A program made the translations under genes and the position numbers. Below the pieces are notes generated by a model. That model ran no database searches. It saw nothing but the letters and a program-made list of their open reading frames with translations, and had not been told where the DNA came from. Positions 7,760 through 16,129 of a stretch of 49,208 nt of DNA are shown here, piece by piece (within the stretch, counting starts at the first letter, position 1; each line of letters begins with the position of its first letter). This stretch comes from JAFGPL01 sp963781805 (GTDB lineage: Bacteria > Bacteroidota > Bacteroidia > Bacteroidales > UBA10428). The DNA lies in the NCBI GenBank assembly GCA_963781805.1, contig CAWAHF010000002.1:1-49208 (forward strand). The letters run 5' to 3'.

Positions 7760-8764
7760 TTAGGTAGGTAATTCGTAAATTGATATTTCTCTTACATATT
7801 TTGAAAGGACGTCCTTCAGTTTATCCCCTTTAATTGTATAAAGCCAATTTGCATGCTTTTTTATTTCTGGTAATATCGTCAGAAGCGTTTTTTGGTCAGT
7901 TATACCATGGAATCTTGTTACGAAACTTCGATTAAAAACTTTTTTATAAAATATTGAATCTTTATCATTCACCCTAAAATCTCTAATAGTTATCAGAATA
8001 CATCTATACAAATTAAATCTGTAGTATTCAATTTTCATTATTTGGTGCGCTTCTAAATCATATGTTTCAGTATAATATTTTTTTGTGTCCCATGAATTAG
8101 AGTAAGACTTCAGAAATAATACTGTTACCTTATCTAATTTAAGATTGTCTATATTCAACATATCGGTATGGTCAAACTCTTCAAATATAACCTCATTATC
8201 TATTACATCGATTTTCTGTTGAGTTTGGTAAATTTCTTCATTAATTTTTTCTTGATATAGTTTAAGTTTTTCTATCGAGAAATATTTTGCAATTAAAGAC
8301 TCAATTTCATATGTTTTTCTGCTTTCCCCAATTTTCAAATTCACATATTCCTTTATTCCTAATTTACAGTTCCCTTTATTTGTAAGAAGTCTTTCATTTC
8401 CTAATATATTACTAAAATTTATCAATTTAATTCGTCCAATTGAACTTACAGAATACCTATTTTCATTATCATTTAATTCAATTTCACACCATTCTTCATT
8501 AATATAAGATTCAACAGTTTTTATATCTTGTAACTCTTTTGGATAATCTGATACTTTTTTTGTAAGAGTTTCAAATTTCTCAGGTGAGATATCAATTTTT
8601 TCAATCCCAATATAGCTTAGCAGTCCAAAATCTTGATAAAAGATTTTACCATTTGTGTGTCGAATTTTGATACCTCTGTCTGTGACTTTTTCAATTATAT
8701 AATAAGCACTTCCAGAACCAATTTTAACTACATCACCTATTTTTAATTCATCTAAAATATCCAT
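7760..8764 (-). CDS. Hypothetical protein with a NUMOD4-like segment, 334 aa
   Basis: Residues 1-45 look like a small beta-barrel (GDVVKIGSGSAYYIIEKV). Near residue 90 is EEWCEIELNDNENRYSVSSI followed by GRIK, the pattern of NUMOD4, a DNA-binding module that precedes HNH nucleases in homing endonucleases. It is followed by YVNLKIGESRKTYEIESLIA and KYF, which resembles the strand-helix usually placed before HNH. The HNH Cys/His/Asn residues themselves are absent. A helical region (about 170-200) and an unrecognised C-terminal half complete the protein. It may be a homing-endonuclease derivative that lost catalysis. Codons are strongly AT-rich. Module call moderate, function unknown. Confidence 0.5.
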   Translation of the reverse strand: MDILDELKIGDVVKIGSGSAYYIIEKVTDRGIKIRHTNGKIFYQDFGLLSYIGIEKIDISPEKFETLTKKVSDYPKELQDIKTVESYINEEWCEIELNDNENRYSVSSIGRIKLINFSNILGNERLLTNKGNCKLGIKEYVNLKIGESRKTYEIESLIAKYFSIEKLKLYQEKINEEIYQTQQKIDVIDNEVIFEEFDHTDMLNIDNLKLDKVTVLFLKSYSNSWDTKKYYTETYDLEAHQIMKIEYYRFNLYRCILITIRDFRVNDKDSIFYKKVFNRSFVTRFHGITDQKTLLTILPEIKKHANWLYTIKGDKLKDVLSKYVREISIYELPT

Positions 8765-9032
8765 TATTATTATTTTTTATACAACATCGATGCATAAGTT
8801 AAAAAATTGGGTTAATATAAATATCAAGAGAAAAGTAAAAAAGGAAAGTTTTTTTGATACCAGTTTTACAATGGGAGATAACACTGAATTTATTGACCTT
8901 TCTTAATTTAAAACTCTCTGATAATTCTGTGTGGGACTATATTGAACGGTCTTTGTCCGATTAAATTATTTCTCTGTCCTTCAGCAGAACCAATCGTACA
9001 AATAAAAAGGTTTCAAATCTATATCGTGATTG

Positions 9033-9218
9033 TTATGAAACTTTCGCATACATTTCTTTATCAAAAGCCATGCCTATAATTATCTCCTTTTCTGAGACAT
9101 CACCTAACATCGCTTTTGATTGTGGGTAACGGATAGAGACATAGGTAGCAAGTCTTTTTGCCTCATTCTTCATTTTTCGGTGCATTAACCAATTAAATAG
9201 TCCCATATTCAGTGTCAT
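9033..9218 (-). CDS. Small hypothetical protein, 61 aa
   Basis: Short basic-then-mixed protein (GLFNWLMHRKMKNEAKRLAT near the start). The start may be the ATG at 9218 or the in-frame one at 9206. It lies 40 bases downstream of the ADP-ribosylglycohydrolase gene on the same strand and may be the last gene of that transcript. No family recognised. Confidence 0.4.
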   Translation of the reverse strand: MTLNMGLFNWLMHRKMKNEAKRLATYVSIRYPQSKAMLGDVSEKEIIIGMAFDKEMYAKVS

Positions 9219-9258
9219 TTTGATTTTCTATCTTCATATAAGCCACAAATTCCAAATT

Positions 9259-10404
9259 CTATTTCTTCAACAAGTTTAATTGATATTTTTCAGTGAAGGT
9301 AAATAACACGTTTAGTAAATCATCTGGAAGTTGTCTGATTACTTTCTCTTTTATCTCTTCAGGGATTTTTTTATAAAATGCTTCTGATATTGCACCAGTA
9401 ATTGATGCGATGGTATCACTATCACCACCTATTGAAACAGCCAATCTTATTGCATGTTCAAAATTCTGGCTTTCCAAGAATGCAATAATGGCTTCAGGTA
9501 CAGAACCCTGACATGTTTCATCAAATTGGTAGTTTGGTCTTATACCCTCAATGCTCCGGGTTAAATCATACTTGAAATTATTGGTGACATACTGTCTAAT
9601 TTCATATTTTGAACTTCCGTTTCTTGCCATAAATACTGCTGCTGCAACAGCCTGTGCCCCTTTTATTCCTTCTTGATGATTATGAGTTATTTCCGCACTT
9701 CGCTTTGCTTCACTTAAAACCTCATTTATATCATTTAAAGCATATGCTATCGGACTTACTCTCATGGCAGAACCATTGCCATAACTATTATAGGGTTTGG
9801 GATCACCTGAGAAAATCCATTCCTTAAAATTAAGACCATAACCAGCCTTTGGATAATGTCTTCCAAAAGTTTGTAGTTCACTTTCATATGTACTTTCCTT
9901 CAATAACTTATTTGCAACTGCTAATGTCATGACCGAATCGTCTGTATAATGTGACCGTTCAGTAAATAATGGAAATTCAGTTGTTTTTATATTATGGAAT
10001 TCATATACAGACCCAATTATATCACCAGCTAATGCGCCCAATAGAATTAGTGGCAAATCAAATATTTTCAAGTAATAGTTTTCATAGTCTTCCACACTCT
10101 GGAACTCCATCTTATTACCATGATTATCAACAAATGATACAATGGTATCACCTTCATTTTCATCCTGAACTGTATCTGCTCTGCTTCCCAAATAGTACGG
10201 AATGTCAGAATATGTTCCAACTCCAGATTTTACTTCACATACTATTGCCAACATAGCACCTTTAGGTACTCGATGCATTTCATTCCAACTTAAACAGGTT
10301 GTCCAGTGACTCAGATGAACCTTTTCTTTTCGAAGTTTGCAAATACTCTGAATGTCTTCAAAATGCTTGCAGTTTCCGCAGTGGTGTATTCCCCCGTTTG
10401 GCAT
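9259..10404 (-). CDS. ADP-ribosylglycohydrolase family protein with N-terminal Cys cluster
   Basis: Hydrolyses ADP-ribose from modified substrates. The catalytic domain occupies the C-terminal two thirds: GALAGDIIGSVYEF, YTDDSVMTLA (metal-binding TDD), and GGDSDTIASITGAI (the second metal site). In front is a four-Cys cluster (HCGNC, then two spaced Cys, the last as TTCLSW) and about 80 residues of unknown type. I chose the ATG at 10404 (MPNGGIHHCGNC), which follows the stop of the upstream deacetylase gene; an ATG at 10470 would overlap that gene by 55 bases. Coexpression with an HDAC-like enzyme hints at removing protein or nucleic-acid modifications. The family is certain, the substrate unknown. 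Confidence 0.85.
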   Translation of the reverse strand: MPNGGIHHCGNCKHFEDIQSICKLRKEKVHLSHWTTCLSWNEMHRVPKGAMLAIVCEVKSGVGTYSDIPYYLGSRADTVQDENEGDTIVSFVDNHGNKMEFQSVEDYENYYLKIFDLPLILLGALAGDIIGSVYEFHNIKTTEFPLFTERSHYTDDSVMTLAVANKLLKESTYESELQTFGRHYPKAGYGLNFKEWIFSGDPKPYNSYGNGSAMRVSPIAYALNDINEVLSEAKRSAEITHNHQEGIKGAQAVAAAVFMARNGSSKYEIRQYVTNNFKYDLTRSIEGIRPNYQFDETCQGSVPEAIIAFLESQNFEHAIRLAVSIGGDSDTIASITGAISEAFYKKIPEEIKEKVIRQLPDDLLNVLFTFTEKYQLNLLKK

Positions 10405-10415
10405 AAGTATATAAT

Positions 10416-11372
10416 TTAAATTATGATCCTCGGTTTTACTTCTGTCACGTACTTTATATTTTGTCCACATAAAGTATTTAGGCAGACAACTAAATCAGTG
10501 GTGTGTAATGACAACACTGAGTTATAGCCATCCTTTCTGTAACCTCCAAATAATGCTAAAATAAGCGGAATCTGCTTATTGGTTTCGATTTGTAAATCAT
10601 TTATAAATGTATAAACGAGCCTTGAGCATTCAACCCATTCTTCAGTTGAAAGTTGACTCGCAAGTTCATCCCATTCATGACTATCCGCCCCATGACAAAA
10701 AACAACATAATGAACTCTGTTTTCGATGATTTCTGTCTGAAGAACATCAAGGTTAGCCTTTAATTCTTTGATATAAGCCTTATGACGAGCAATAATGTTG
10801 ATATTCCCGCATATTGGTGATATTGCTTTATCAATATCAGTTACGAAATCCCTTGAATTATCAATACTATTCCCATAATGCCCATCAAGGTCTATATATG
10901 CCCCACATAATCCAAATTCATAATAGACCTTCATTGATGCAATAACCTGCCCCGAAAATGCACAGAATAAAGCACTTCTGGTGGGATTCGCATGATGAAA
11001 TGCAGAAGATGGACTGAAACATACTTCGTCAGAATGTTTTACTGCATACCGTATTGCATGATACAAACTTGCATTCTCATATTTAACTGATTCTGCATAT
11101 TCAGGAGTCCATTTAATGTGAAGAATTTTACTGGTTTTCCCTCTGTCGAAAAAATTGTCAACCATATCTTTCGTGTGGGCAATATAGAAGTCATCCCTCG
11201 ACATTGGTGGGAAATTATCGTCTTGTAAAAAGTATTCAAATAGTCCCTTTTTATCAAGATATTCCATCATAAGTCTGGGTTTAGCAGGAGTTTGAGTATA
11301 TCCTGTAAGGTTATCAGGATTTACAGACATCTTCTGATGATAAAAAGTGTGTATTCTTGGCTTTTTGACCAT
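10416..11372 (-). CDS. HDAC/AcuC-family deacetylase
   Basis: A member of the arginase-deacetylase fold that removes acyl groups from amines using zinc. Visible motifs are FSPSSAFHHANP (active-site His pair), GAYIDLDGHYGNS (metal-binding Asp/His, as D-x-D-x-H), CHGADSHEWDELAS with LSTEEW after it, and LFGGYRKDGYNS near the C-terminus. At 318 residues it matches bacterial AcuC-like proteins. The stop at 10416 is 11 bases before the chosen start of the ADP-ribosylglycohydrolase gene, so the two form an operon. Such enzymes can act on acetyl-lysine, acetylpolyamines or other acyl amines; the sequence does not decide which. Confidence 0.85.
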   Translation of the reverse strand: MVKKPRIHTFYHQKMSVNPDNLTGYTQTPAKPRLMMEYLDKKGLFEYFLQDDNFPPMSRDDFYIAHTKDMVDNFFDRGKTSKILHIKWTPEYAESVKYENASLYHAIRYAVKHSDEVCFSPSSAFHHANPTRSALFCAFSGQVIASMKVYYEFGLCGAYIDLDGHYGNSIDNSRDFVTDIDKAISPICGNINIIARHKAYIKELKANLDVLQTEIIENRVHYVVFCHGADSHEWDELASQLSTEEWVECSRLVYTFINDLQIETNKQIPLILALFGGYRKDGYNSVLSLHTTDLVVCLNTLCGQNIKYVTEVKPRIII

Positions 11373-11450
11373 TGCTTTTTATAGATATAAATATTTGAAT
11401 TACAACGGATTTGATATTAATTCCAACATTCTGATAGTAAGTGAGCCATC

Positions 11451-11570
11451 TCAGGCATGAATAACAAAGGTGTCTCCGTCTTTGAGCCTGATAATTGAGC
11501 CATTGTAATAGAGGGAGTATTCAAAAATACCTTGACTAAACAGAATTAATATTGATCTGACTCTCTTCAT
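11451..11570 (-). CDS. Possible small ORF, 39 aa
   Basis: In the gap between the deacetylase gene and the zinc-ribbon gene, a minus-strand ATG opens 39 codons with plausible character (GIFEYSLYYNGSIIRLKDGD). It may be a remnant of a larger gene. Apart from this I see nothing in 11373-11687. Weak support. Confidence 0.2.
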   Translation of the reverse strand: MKRVRSILILFSQGIFEYSLYYNGSIIRLKDGDTFVIHA

Positions 11571-11687
11571 TGCAGAATGATATCTGTATTAATGCTTTAC
11601 TCCAAATTTATCCATAAAAAGCACTTTCTTCAAGCATTATTGCTAATTTTACATGAAAGCTGCTGATATTAAATAATTTTTCACTCT

Positions 11688-12005
11688 ATGGGAACAACAT
11701 ACTTATTCCGTTGTAATAAATGCAATTATGAGGTAAAATCTTCAGGGGGAGAAGACCGTGGATTTATTGCTTTTACAAATACTTATATTTGCTACTCATG
11801 CAAAAGTATTGTTGATATAACTGAAAAAGTCCTTTCTACAAATAAAAAGGTAGAGAATAAAGAGGATAGGTTTAGATACCTTGAAATTTTTTGTCCTAAA
11901 TGTGGCTCTAAAACTGAATTAGAAAAATGGGATAATGTCAATGCACCCTGCCCCAAGTGTGACGGAAAGATGGAAAGGGGTGGGTTGATTTCAATGTGGG
12001 ATTAA
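11688..12005 (+). CDS. Small zinc-ribbon protein, 105 aa
   Basis: Contains four Cys pairs: CNKC near residue 9, CYSC near 35, CPKC near 69 and CPKC near 87, enough for two zinc ribbons. It starts MGTTYLFRCNKC and ends GLISMWD, sharing head and tail with the 118-residue protein at 7349. The two are likely paralogues, with this one holding an extra ribbon. It stands alone in its transcript. Function unknown, probably nucleic-acid or protein binding. Confidence 0.65.
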   Translation: MGTTYLFRCNKCNYEVKSSGGEDRGFIAFTNTYICYSCKSIVDITEKVLSTNKKVENKEDRFRYLEIFCPKCGSKTELEKWDNVNAPCPKCDGKMERGGLISMWD

Positions 12006-12344
12006 TATTCATACTACTGGGAAATTAATTTGTCTGAAGTAATTCAATTGCGTGTAAGATGACAGATTGGTGGGTTTTGTCGACATTTCTTCATCTTCTT
12101 TTAAGATTTCTCCGCCAAAATAATTAAGTGTCTATAATACGTCCATGTTACGTTGTATGAGCAGTTAAAAATCGAAGGCATTCCGATTTTTTTGTAAATT
12201 CAGAATCAAAATTTTTATTGTTTATTTTAATTTAATAGTTTAGAATAAGTTTTTTACCTCTGGCATTTTCACTTAACCCATGAGGGGAAAGAACGTGTAA
12301 ATTTCATGAATTTTCATAAATTCAATTCTAAGAATGCCTAACAA
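12006..12344. other. Gap without a gene; contains a terminator-like hairpin
   Basis: No gene supported. The only structure I see is the hairpin at 12167-12193, listed separately. The rest is AT-rich, with long T and A runs before the next gene. Confidence 0.5.
12167..12193 (+). terminator. Hairpin followed by T run, candidate terminator
   Basis: Arms AAAAATCG (12167-12174) and CGATTTTT (12184-12191) are perfectly complementary around a nine-base loop, and the T run continues to 12193. It is 160 bases past the zinc-ribbon gene, so it may end that transcript. It could work in both directions because the left arm starts with an A run. Confidence 0.4.
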
Positions 12345-13472
12345 ATGACTAGACACTTAAAATATTTTCTCCTACCAATAACCTTCTTAATTTGGTACCT
12401 AATTGGCTACTATGGAATATACTTTTCGATATTTGCTGTAGCTCTGATTTTTAAAATTAAACTGATATGGATTATTCTTTATGATACCACTATTTTTGGT
12501 TTGCTATATGGCATTATTATTGGAATACCTCAACTGCTCGAAATAGTGATTATATGGGGATTTAGGCGAAATCTACTAGTCATGGTTCTGCATAGTTTGG
12601 CAGGACTTCTTGGTGTTATACTTATTATCTCCTTGCTTATTCAACGTCCTCCAATGTTAGTCGGAGATAAAGGTGAAGTTTTTTTTATCTTTGGAATGTG
12701 GGATATTTCTCCTGTAAAAACGATTTTCACTACTATTCCATTTTTATTTTGTGTTTTAGGTTTAATATATTCGACTATTATTGCTCCAATTGCGATTTAC
12801 TTTGAATCAAAAGATGAAAATGTAGTTGAGGTGTATTCTAAGCAAGACTCTGAAATCCTCCAAAATAATTATAATGAAGCTGAAGACATTATAGCCAGTT
12901 CTAAATTAGATTCAGAAACTAAAGTTAAAATCACAGATAATGTATATTCTTTAAATAGTTTTGAAAATGACCAAAGGAATGAATTTTCAGAAATTGAAAT
13001 AGAACAACCCAATTCCGACTCAGATTCAGAAGACAATATAAGTAATAATAATATATTATCAGACCAAGAAATTCCTCATGATCCACCAAGTTTTAATTCA
13101 CTAGAAAGACTTTATATCCCTGCAACTTACAAAGACCCATTAGTCGACTTTAATTCCAATGGGCAACTCTGGATAAAAGGAAGATCAATTCCTGAAGATG
13201 CATCTATGTTTTACGGTGATCTATTTGAATGGATAGAGAAATTATGCAAAAACCCACCAGAAAAAATAGTTTTAAATATTCAGTTGACCAATCACAATGA
13301 TGGTGCATCGAAATATATACTGCAATTATTAAGGGTACTTAAAGATTCTCGTGTAGACATTATCATTAACTGGTATTATGAAGATTGGGATGATGAAATT
13401 ATCTTCCTTGGAGAGGCTCTATCCAGTGGAGTGGGGATTCCTTTCAATTTTGTAGTAATAGATAATGCCTAA
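12345..13472 (+). CDS. Membrane protein with C-terminal SiaC-like (DUF1987) domain
   Basis: Residues 1-160 hold four or five hydrophobic segments (for example FLLPITFLIWYLIGYYGIYF and VLHSLAGLLGVILIISLLI). A polar, acidic linker of about 90 residues follows. The last 120 residues resemble the SiaC/DUF1987 regulatory phosphoprotein: LERLYIPATYKDPLVDF, LWIKGRSIPEDASMFYGDLF, then NHNDGASKYILQLLRVL and INWYYEDWDDEIIFLGE. SiaC proteins are normally stand-alone soluble regulators, phosphorylated near the N-x-S/T-S-K motif and partnered by SiaB kinase and SiaA phosphatase. Here the domain is fused to a membrane anchor, which is unusual. The stop overlaps the next gene by eight bases. Domain call fairly strong, role inferred. 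Confidence 0.65.
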   Translation: MTRHLKYFLLPITFLIWYLIGYYGIYFSIFAVALIFKIKLIWIILYDTTIFGLLYGIIIGIPQLLEIVIIWGFRRNLLVMVLHSLAGLLGVILIISLLIQRPPMLVGDKGEVFFIFGMWDISPVKTIFTTIPFLFCVLGLIYSTIIAPIAIYFESKDENVVEVYSKQDSEILQNNYNEAEDIIASSKLDSETKVKITDNVYSLNSFENDQRNEFSEIEIEQPNSDSDSEDNISNNNILSDQEIPHDPPSFNSLERLYIPATYKDPLVDFNSNGQLWIKGRSIPEDASMFYGDLFEWIEKLCKNPPEKIVLNIQLTNHNDGASKYILQLLRVLKDSRVDIIINWYYEDWDDEIIFLGEALSSGVGIPFNFVVIDNA

Positions 13473-13758
13473 AATTATGAAGGATAAAGATATTTTTGGA
13501 GTGAAAGACAGAGTTTGTCCACAACCACAGAAATGGAATGAACTTTGGCAGATTCTAAAGAATAAACAAAGAGTAGGTGCTGGATGGAAACCAGCCTTAC
13601 CTTTGATACTTGGGGCATGGTATCATACTTCTAATCTCGAAAAGAAAATTCGCTTTCAAGAACATTTGACGTGGGCAGAAAAGGAAAATCAAACTGATGA
13701 AGTAAAAGAATTTCTGAACAAACTCAATGAAAAAGACTGGCATCATTTTTCAGATTAA
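13465..13758 (+). CDS. Hypothetical protein, 97 aa
   Basis: A small protein rich in Trp, Lys and Pro (VCPQPQKWNELWQIL, GAGWKPALPLILGAWYHTS, EKDWHHF). I recall similar short conserved hypothetical proteins with this Trp pattern but no assigned function. It overlaps the membrane-SiaC gene by eight bases, so the two are cotranscribed. The nuclease scar starts 10 bases after its stop. Confidence 0.6.
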   Translation: MPKIMKDKDIFGVKDRVCPQPQKWNELWQILKNKQRVGAGWKPALPLILGAWYHTSNLEKKIRFQEHLTWAEKENQTDEVKEFLNKLNEKDWHHFSD

Positions 13759-13768
13759 ATAATTAACT

Positions 13769-13945
13769 ATGCCTCGCCACCTTACCAAATCCATATTTAT
13801 ACTCGGTATTGACTGCCCGATAAAACTCTACTATACCAATAAAGATCATTACCCTGATAAAAATTCTGACAATGAATTTCTGGAAGCATTAGCCAAAATT
13901 GGCTATCAAGTAGGGGCATTAGCAAAATGTTATTATCCGGGAAAT
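13769..13945 (+). pseudogene. 5' fragment of a DUF2779 nuclease gene
   Basis: The first 59 residues (MPRHLTKSIFILGIDCPIKL and GYQVGALAKCYYPG) align closely with the start of the intact DUF2779 gene at 18462 (MSRYLTKSRFKLAMDCPAKL, GYQVGALAKCYYPQ). After CYYPG similarity ends and the DNA passes straight into an XRE-type sequence in another frame. The intact relative is about 656 residues, so more than 90 percent of this copy is lost. It is a diverged copy, not a recent duplicate. Confidence 0.8.
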
Positions 13946-13947
13946 TC

Positions 13948-14116
13948 GACTTGCGGAGAATCTAACACAATATGAAGTAAGCCAAGGAATTGGTATCCAT
14001 CGAAATACGATTTCAAAGATTGAAAACTCAAACAATTTCACAAACTTAACATTTTTCAACTTGTAGATCATTATCAAGTATCCTTATCTGACTTAATGGC
14101 AATCATTGAAGATTGA
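13948..14116 (+). pseudogene. XRE-family regulator remnant, frameshifted
   Basis: Directly after the DUF2779 fragment one frame reads ENLTQYEVSQGIGIHRNTIS then KIENSNNFTNLTFFN, a typical helix-turn-helix of XRE regulators. It stops at a TAG, while the neighbouring frame continues VDHYQVSLSDLMAIIED to TGA at 14114-14116, the usual C-terminal helix. One base lost or gained near 14070 explains this. The first helix and start are missing. It resembles the regulator at 17855 (SDIHRNTISRYE). Confidence 0.7.
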
Positions 14117-14251
14117 GATATACCTTGGACAATTGGGAATTATATTAGTAAATGATTATGGAGAAAAAGTTAGATCAATTCATTATTACTAATATTATCA
14201 CTACTTTTAGATTATCAACTAATTGACCATGCCATAAGACGGTCGAATTAT

Positions 14252-14273
14252 TTTTAGTCTTCGGAGACTAAAA
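14252..14273. repeat. Perfect 9-bp hairpin with four-base loop
   Basis: TTTTAGTCT (14252-14260), loop TCGG, AGACTAAAA (14265-14273). A very stable small hairpin about 45 bases before the next start. It may be a bidirectional terminator for the remnant genes or a leader element of the HEPN-motif gene. The rest of 14117-14317 shows nothing else I can support. Confidence 0.45.
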
Positions 14274-14317
14274 TAGATGAGATCATTAAGAAATTGGGAC
14301 TTTAAATTTTTCTATTC

Positions 14318-15508
14318 ATGGGGCATCCAACTTTCGATATGGAGAATTGGCAGAAAATTTCTGCAAATCAAAGCCAATTTTCTTATAATAAAGGAGCGCT
14401 CCGTCCAAATTTAGGAATTAATGCCACGAAGTTTTATTTCTATCTGAAGGAGAGATTTGGCGTAACAGATATATCATATGAATCTATTGCGAAATTTTTT
14501 CCTGCAAGAGACCTAATTTCCGGAAGGGAATGGGCTTACATATTTCGATCTTCTGAGAATCACCTTATTATTGTAGGTGATGATCAAATCAGCCTCTCTG
14601 TACTTTCGCTAAATTCTCCTCCTGAAGAAGTTGATTTTGATATTTTTGCACAATATATAAATCAACTTCTTGATAAATTTGACCTGAAAAAATATCATCA
14701 CTTACAATATGATAACTACCTCAACTATAGCTATATTCTAAGGAGACTAATCAATCAGCAAAAAGAAAAGGTAAAAACAAAACTTCCTTATAAACCTCCA
14801 ATTAAAGGTATTGATATCTCCCGTGAAATGAATAGTGAGTATAAATATGAACAATTGGAATATAGGCATGATTATAATCAATGGGTTGATGAAATTGTGG
14901 AGAGAGCAACCTCTTCCCTCCAGCTCCAAATTTTATATCCCATTTATTTTGAATCTCTTGTTGATTTAGCATTCAGGATAAAATTAAAAGCCTCAAATTA
15001 TTCTGATACAAAAAAATACTTTATCAAAAATCGAAGCTGCAATATATTCGAGTATTTTGAGCTAATTGATTTCTTTAAGAAATTGAAGCTGATAGAAGAA
15101 AAATGTTCCCATGTAAGCATTGATAAACTTGAAGGCTTTATTTCTACCTATAAAAAAATGAATTCAAGAAAGGATAGAAACAAATTACTACATGGTAATT
15201 CACTCTCTTTGAAAAATTTGGAGAGAAAATTTTATTTTGATGAAAATTTCATAATTGGCGTTCCGGATCGACATAAGTATTTTTATTCAATTTCTGAAGC
15301 AATTAGTTCTATTTTAGCAGGAGATCAAATTTCTGAACTTATTGAAAAAAATGTAGAACTCATTAAAAAGTTCATGTCAATATTTGATGATGATGGTTAT
15401 TTTGAGAACCTTGCTTTAAGCCTTTCATTCAGTTATAATTCTAAAAAAGGGGGAACAATAAGTTCTCCCGTTCAAACATTTGAGCTCCTAAAATTTACAA
15501 AGGAATAA
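14318..15508 (+). CDS. Hypothetical protein with a HEPN-like RNxxxH motif, 396 aa
   Basis: No family recognised over the full length. The N-terminal 110 residues contain strand-rich sequence (WAYIFRSSENHLIIVGDDQI). The C-terminal half is helical and includes RKDRNKLLHGNSLSLKNLER, where R-N-x3-H matches the R-x4-6-H core of HEPN ribonucleases. It also has FESLVDLAFRIKLKA and IFEYFELIDFFKKL, typical of HEPN-like helical bundles. If active it would cut RNA, as many HEPN toxins do. The gene stands between an XRE remnant and a small unknown gene, and may have lost a partner. Confidence 0.5.
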   Translation: MGHPTFDMENWQKISANQSQFSYNKGALRPNLGINATKFYFYLKERFGVTDISYESIAKFFPARDLISGREWAYIFRSSENHLIIVGDDQISLSVLSLNSPPEEVDFDIFAQYINQLLDKFDLKKYHHLQYDNYLNYSYILRRLINQQKEKVKTKLPYKPPIKGIDISREMNSEYKYEQLEYRHDYNQWVDEIVERATSSLQLQILYPIYFESLVDLAFRIKLKASNYSDTKKYFIKNRSCNIFEYFELIDFFKKLKLIEEKCSHVSIDKLEGFISTYKKMNSRKDRNKLLHGNSLSLKNLERKFYFDENFIIGVPDRHKYFYSISEAISSILAGDQISELIEKNVELIKKFMSIFDDDGYFENLALSLSFSYNSKKGGTISSPVQTFELLKFTKE

Positions 15509-15538
15509 AATTTCTTTTATTGAATTATTGAAAATTTT

Positions 15539-15772
15539 ATGAACGATTCGATTTTCAATTTTCTGAGTACTCTTGCCGATAACAAATACACCTCGAAGGT
15601 TAGCAACATTCCCGAAGAATTCGATAACCGTGATGAACTATTAGCGGAAATTCACGAGACCGGAAAAATACCTGATGCTCTAATTTACTTTGAATGCAAT
15701 GGTTTTAGCCGAATTTCGGAAATGGAAAGTCCATCGGATGCCGAGTTAGTCGACAGCCTTTTCGAGGATTAG
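15539..15772 (+). CDS. Small acidic protein, 77 aa
   Basis: A short acidic protein (Glu/Asp-rich, EEFDNRDELLAEIHETG, ending ELVDSLFED). It lies 30 bases after the HEPN-motif gene on the same strand, so the two are probably cotranscribed. Size, acidity and position are consistent with an antitoxin or inhibitor, but no known fold is visible. Confidence 0.45.
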   Translation: MNDSIFNFLSTLADNKYTSKVSNIPEEFDNRDELLAEIHETGKIPDALIYFECNGFSRISEMESPSDAELVDSLFED

Positions 15773-15830
15773 CCATCCTTACTCTCTGAAATATGAACAA
15801 CATTTTGAGTACGCATAAATTGTATCTAAT

Positions 15831-16128
15831 TCACTGACGAACTATTATAAAATCATGAATGACCTTTTCAATCCTAACCGGCATTTCCCCATACCCAAAA
15901 TTCAAAATGCCACTAAATGCCAGCAATGAACAGGGAATTTTGTTAGTAAAAATGAAATCCAAGATCATTCGTTTATTCTCATCTTTGGGATGAATCTTAA
16001 TAATTCCTCCTACTTTGTCCTCCTTTCTTTCAGTTTCTTCAAGGAAAAATTTATGACCAAGTATAATCTTTTTTATTCCATTTTTACTTTAAGTCAAGTG
16101 CCTCTCTATACTGGAAGGTCTGTTCAGT
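15831..16128 (-). pseudogene. Decayed hypothetical gene, frameshifted
   Basis: On the minus strand an 86-codon open stretch from 16088 to 15831 has clear coding character (GHKFFLEETERKEDKVGGII, then LAFSGILNFGYGEMPVRIEK) but no start codon. Just upstream another frame reads EQTFQYREALDLK before a TAA, in a region of A runs (about 16075-16090). The two probably were one gene. No family recognised. It lies downstream of the tyrosine recombinase on the same strand. Confidence 0.4.
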
Positions 16129-16129
16129 T

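Noticed and set aside
8765..9032. Possible gene tail around 8880-8965 (a frame reading NLKLSDNSVWDYIERSLSD)
   Set aside because: Too short, no start, no relative in the window; may be a remnant but cannot be supported.
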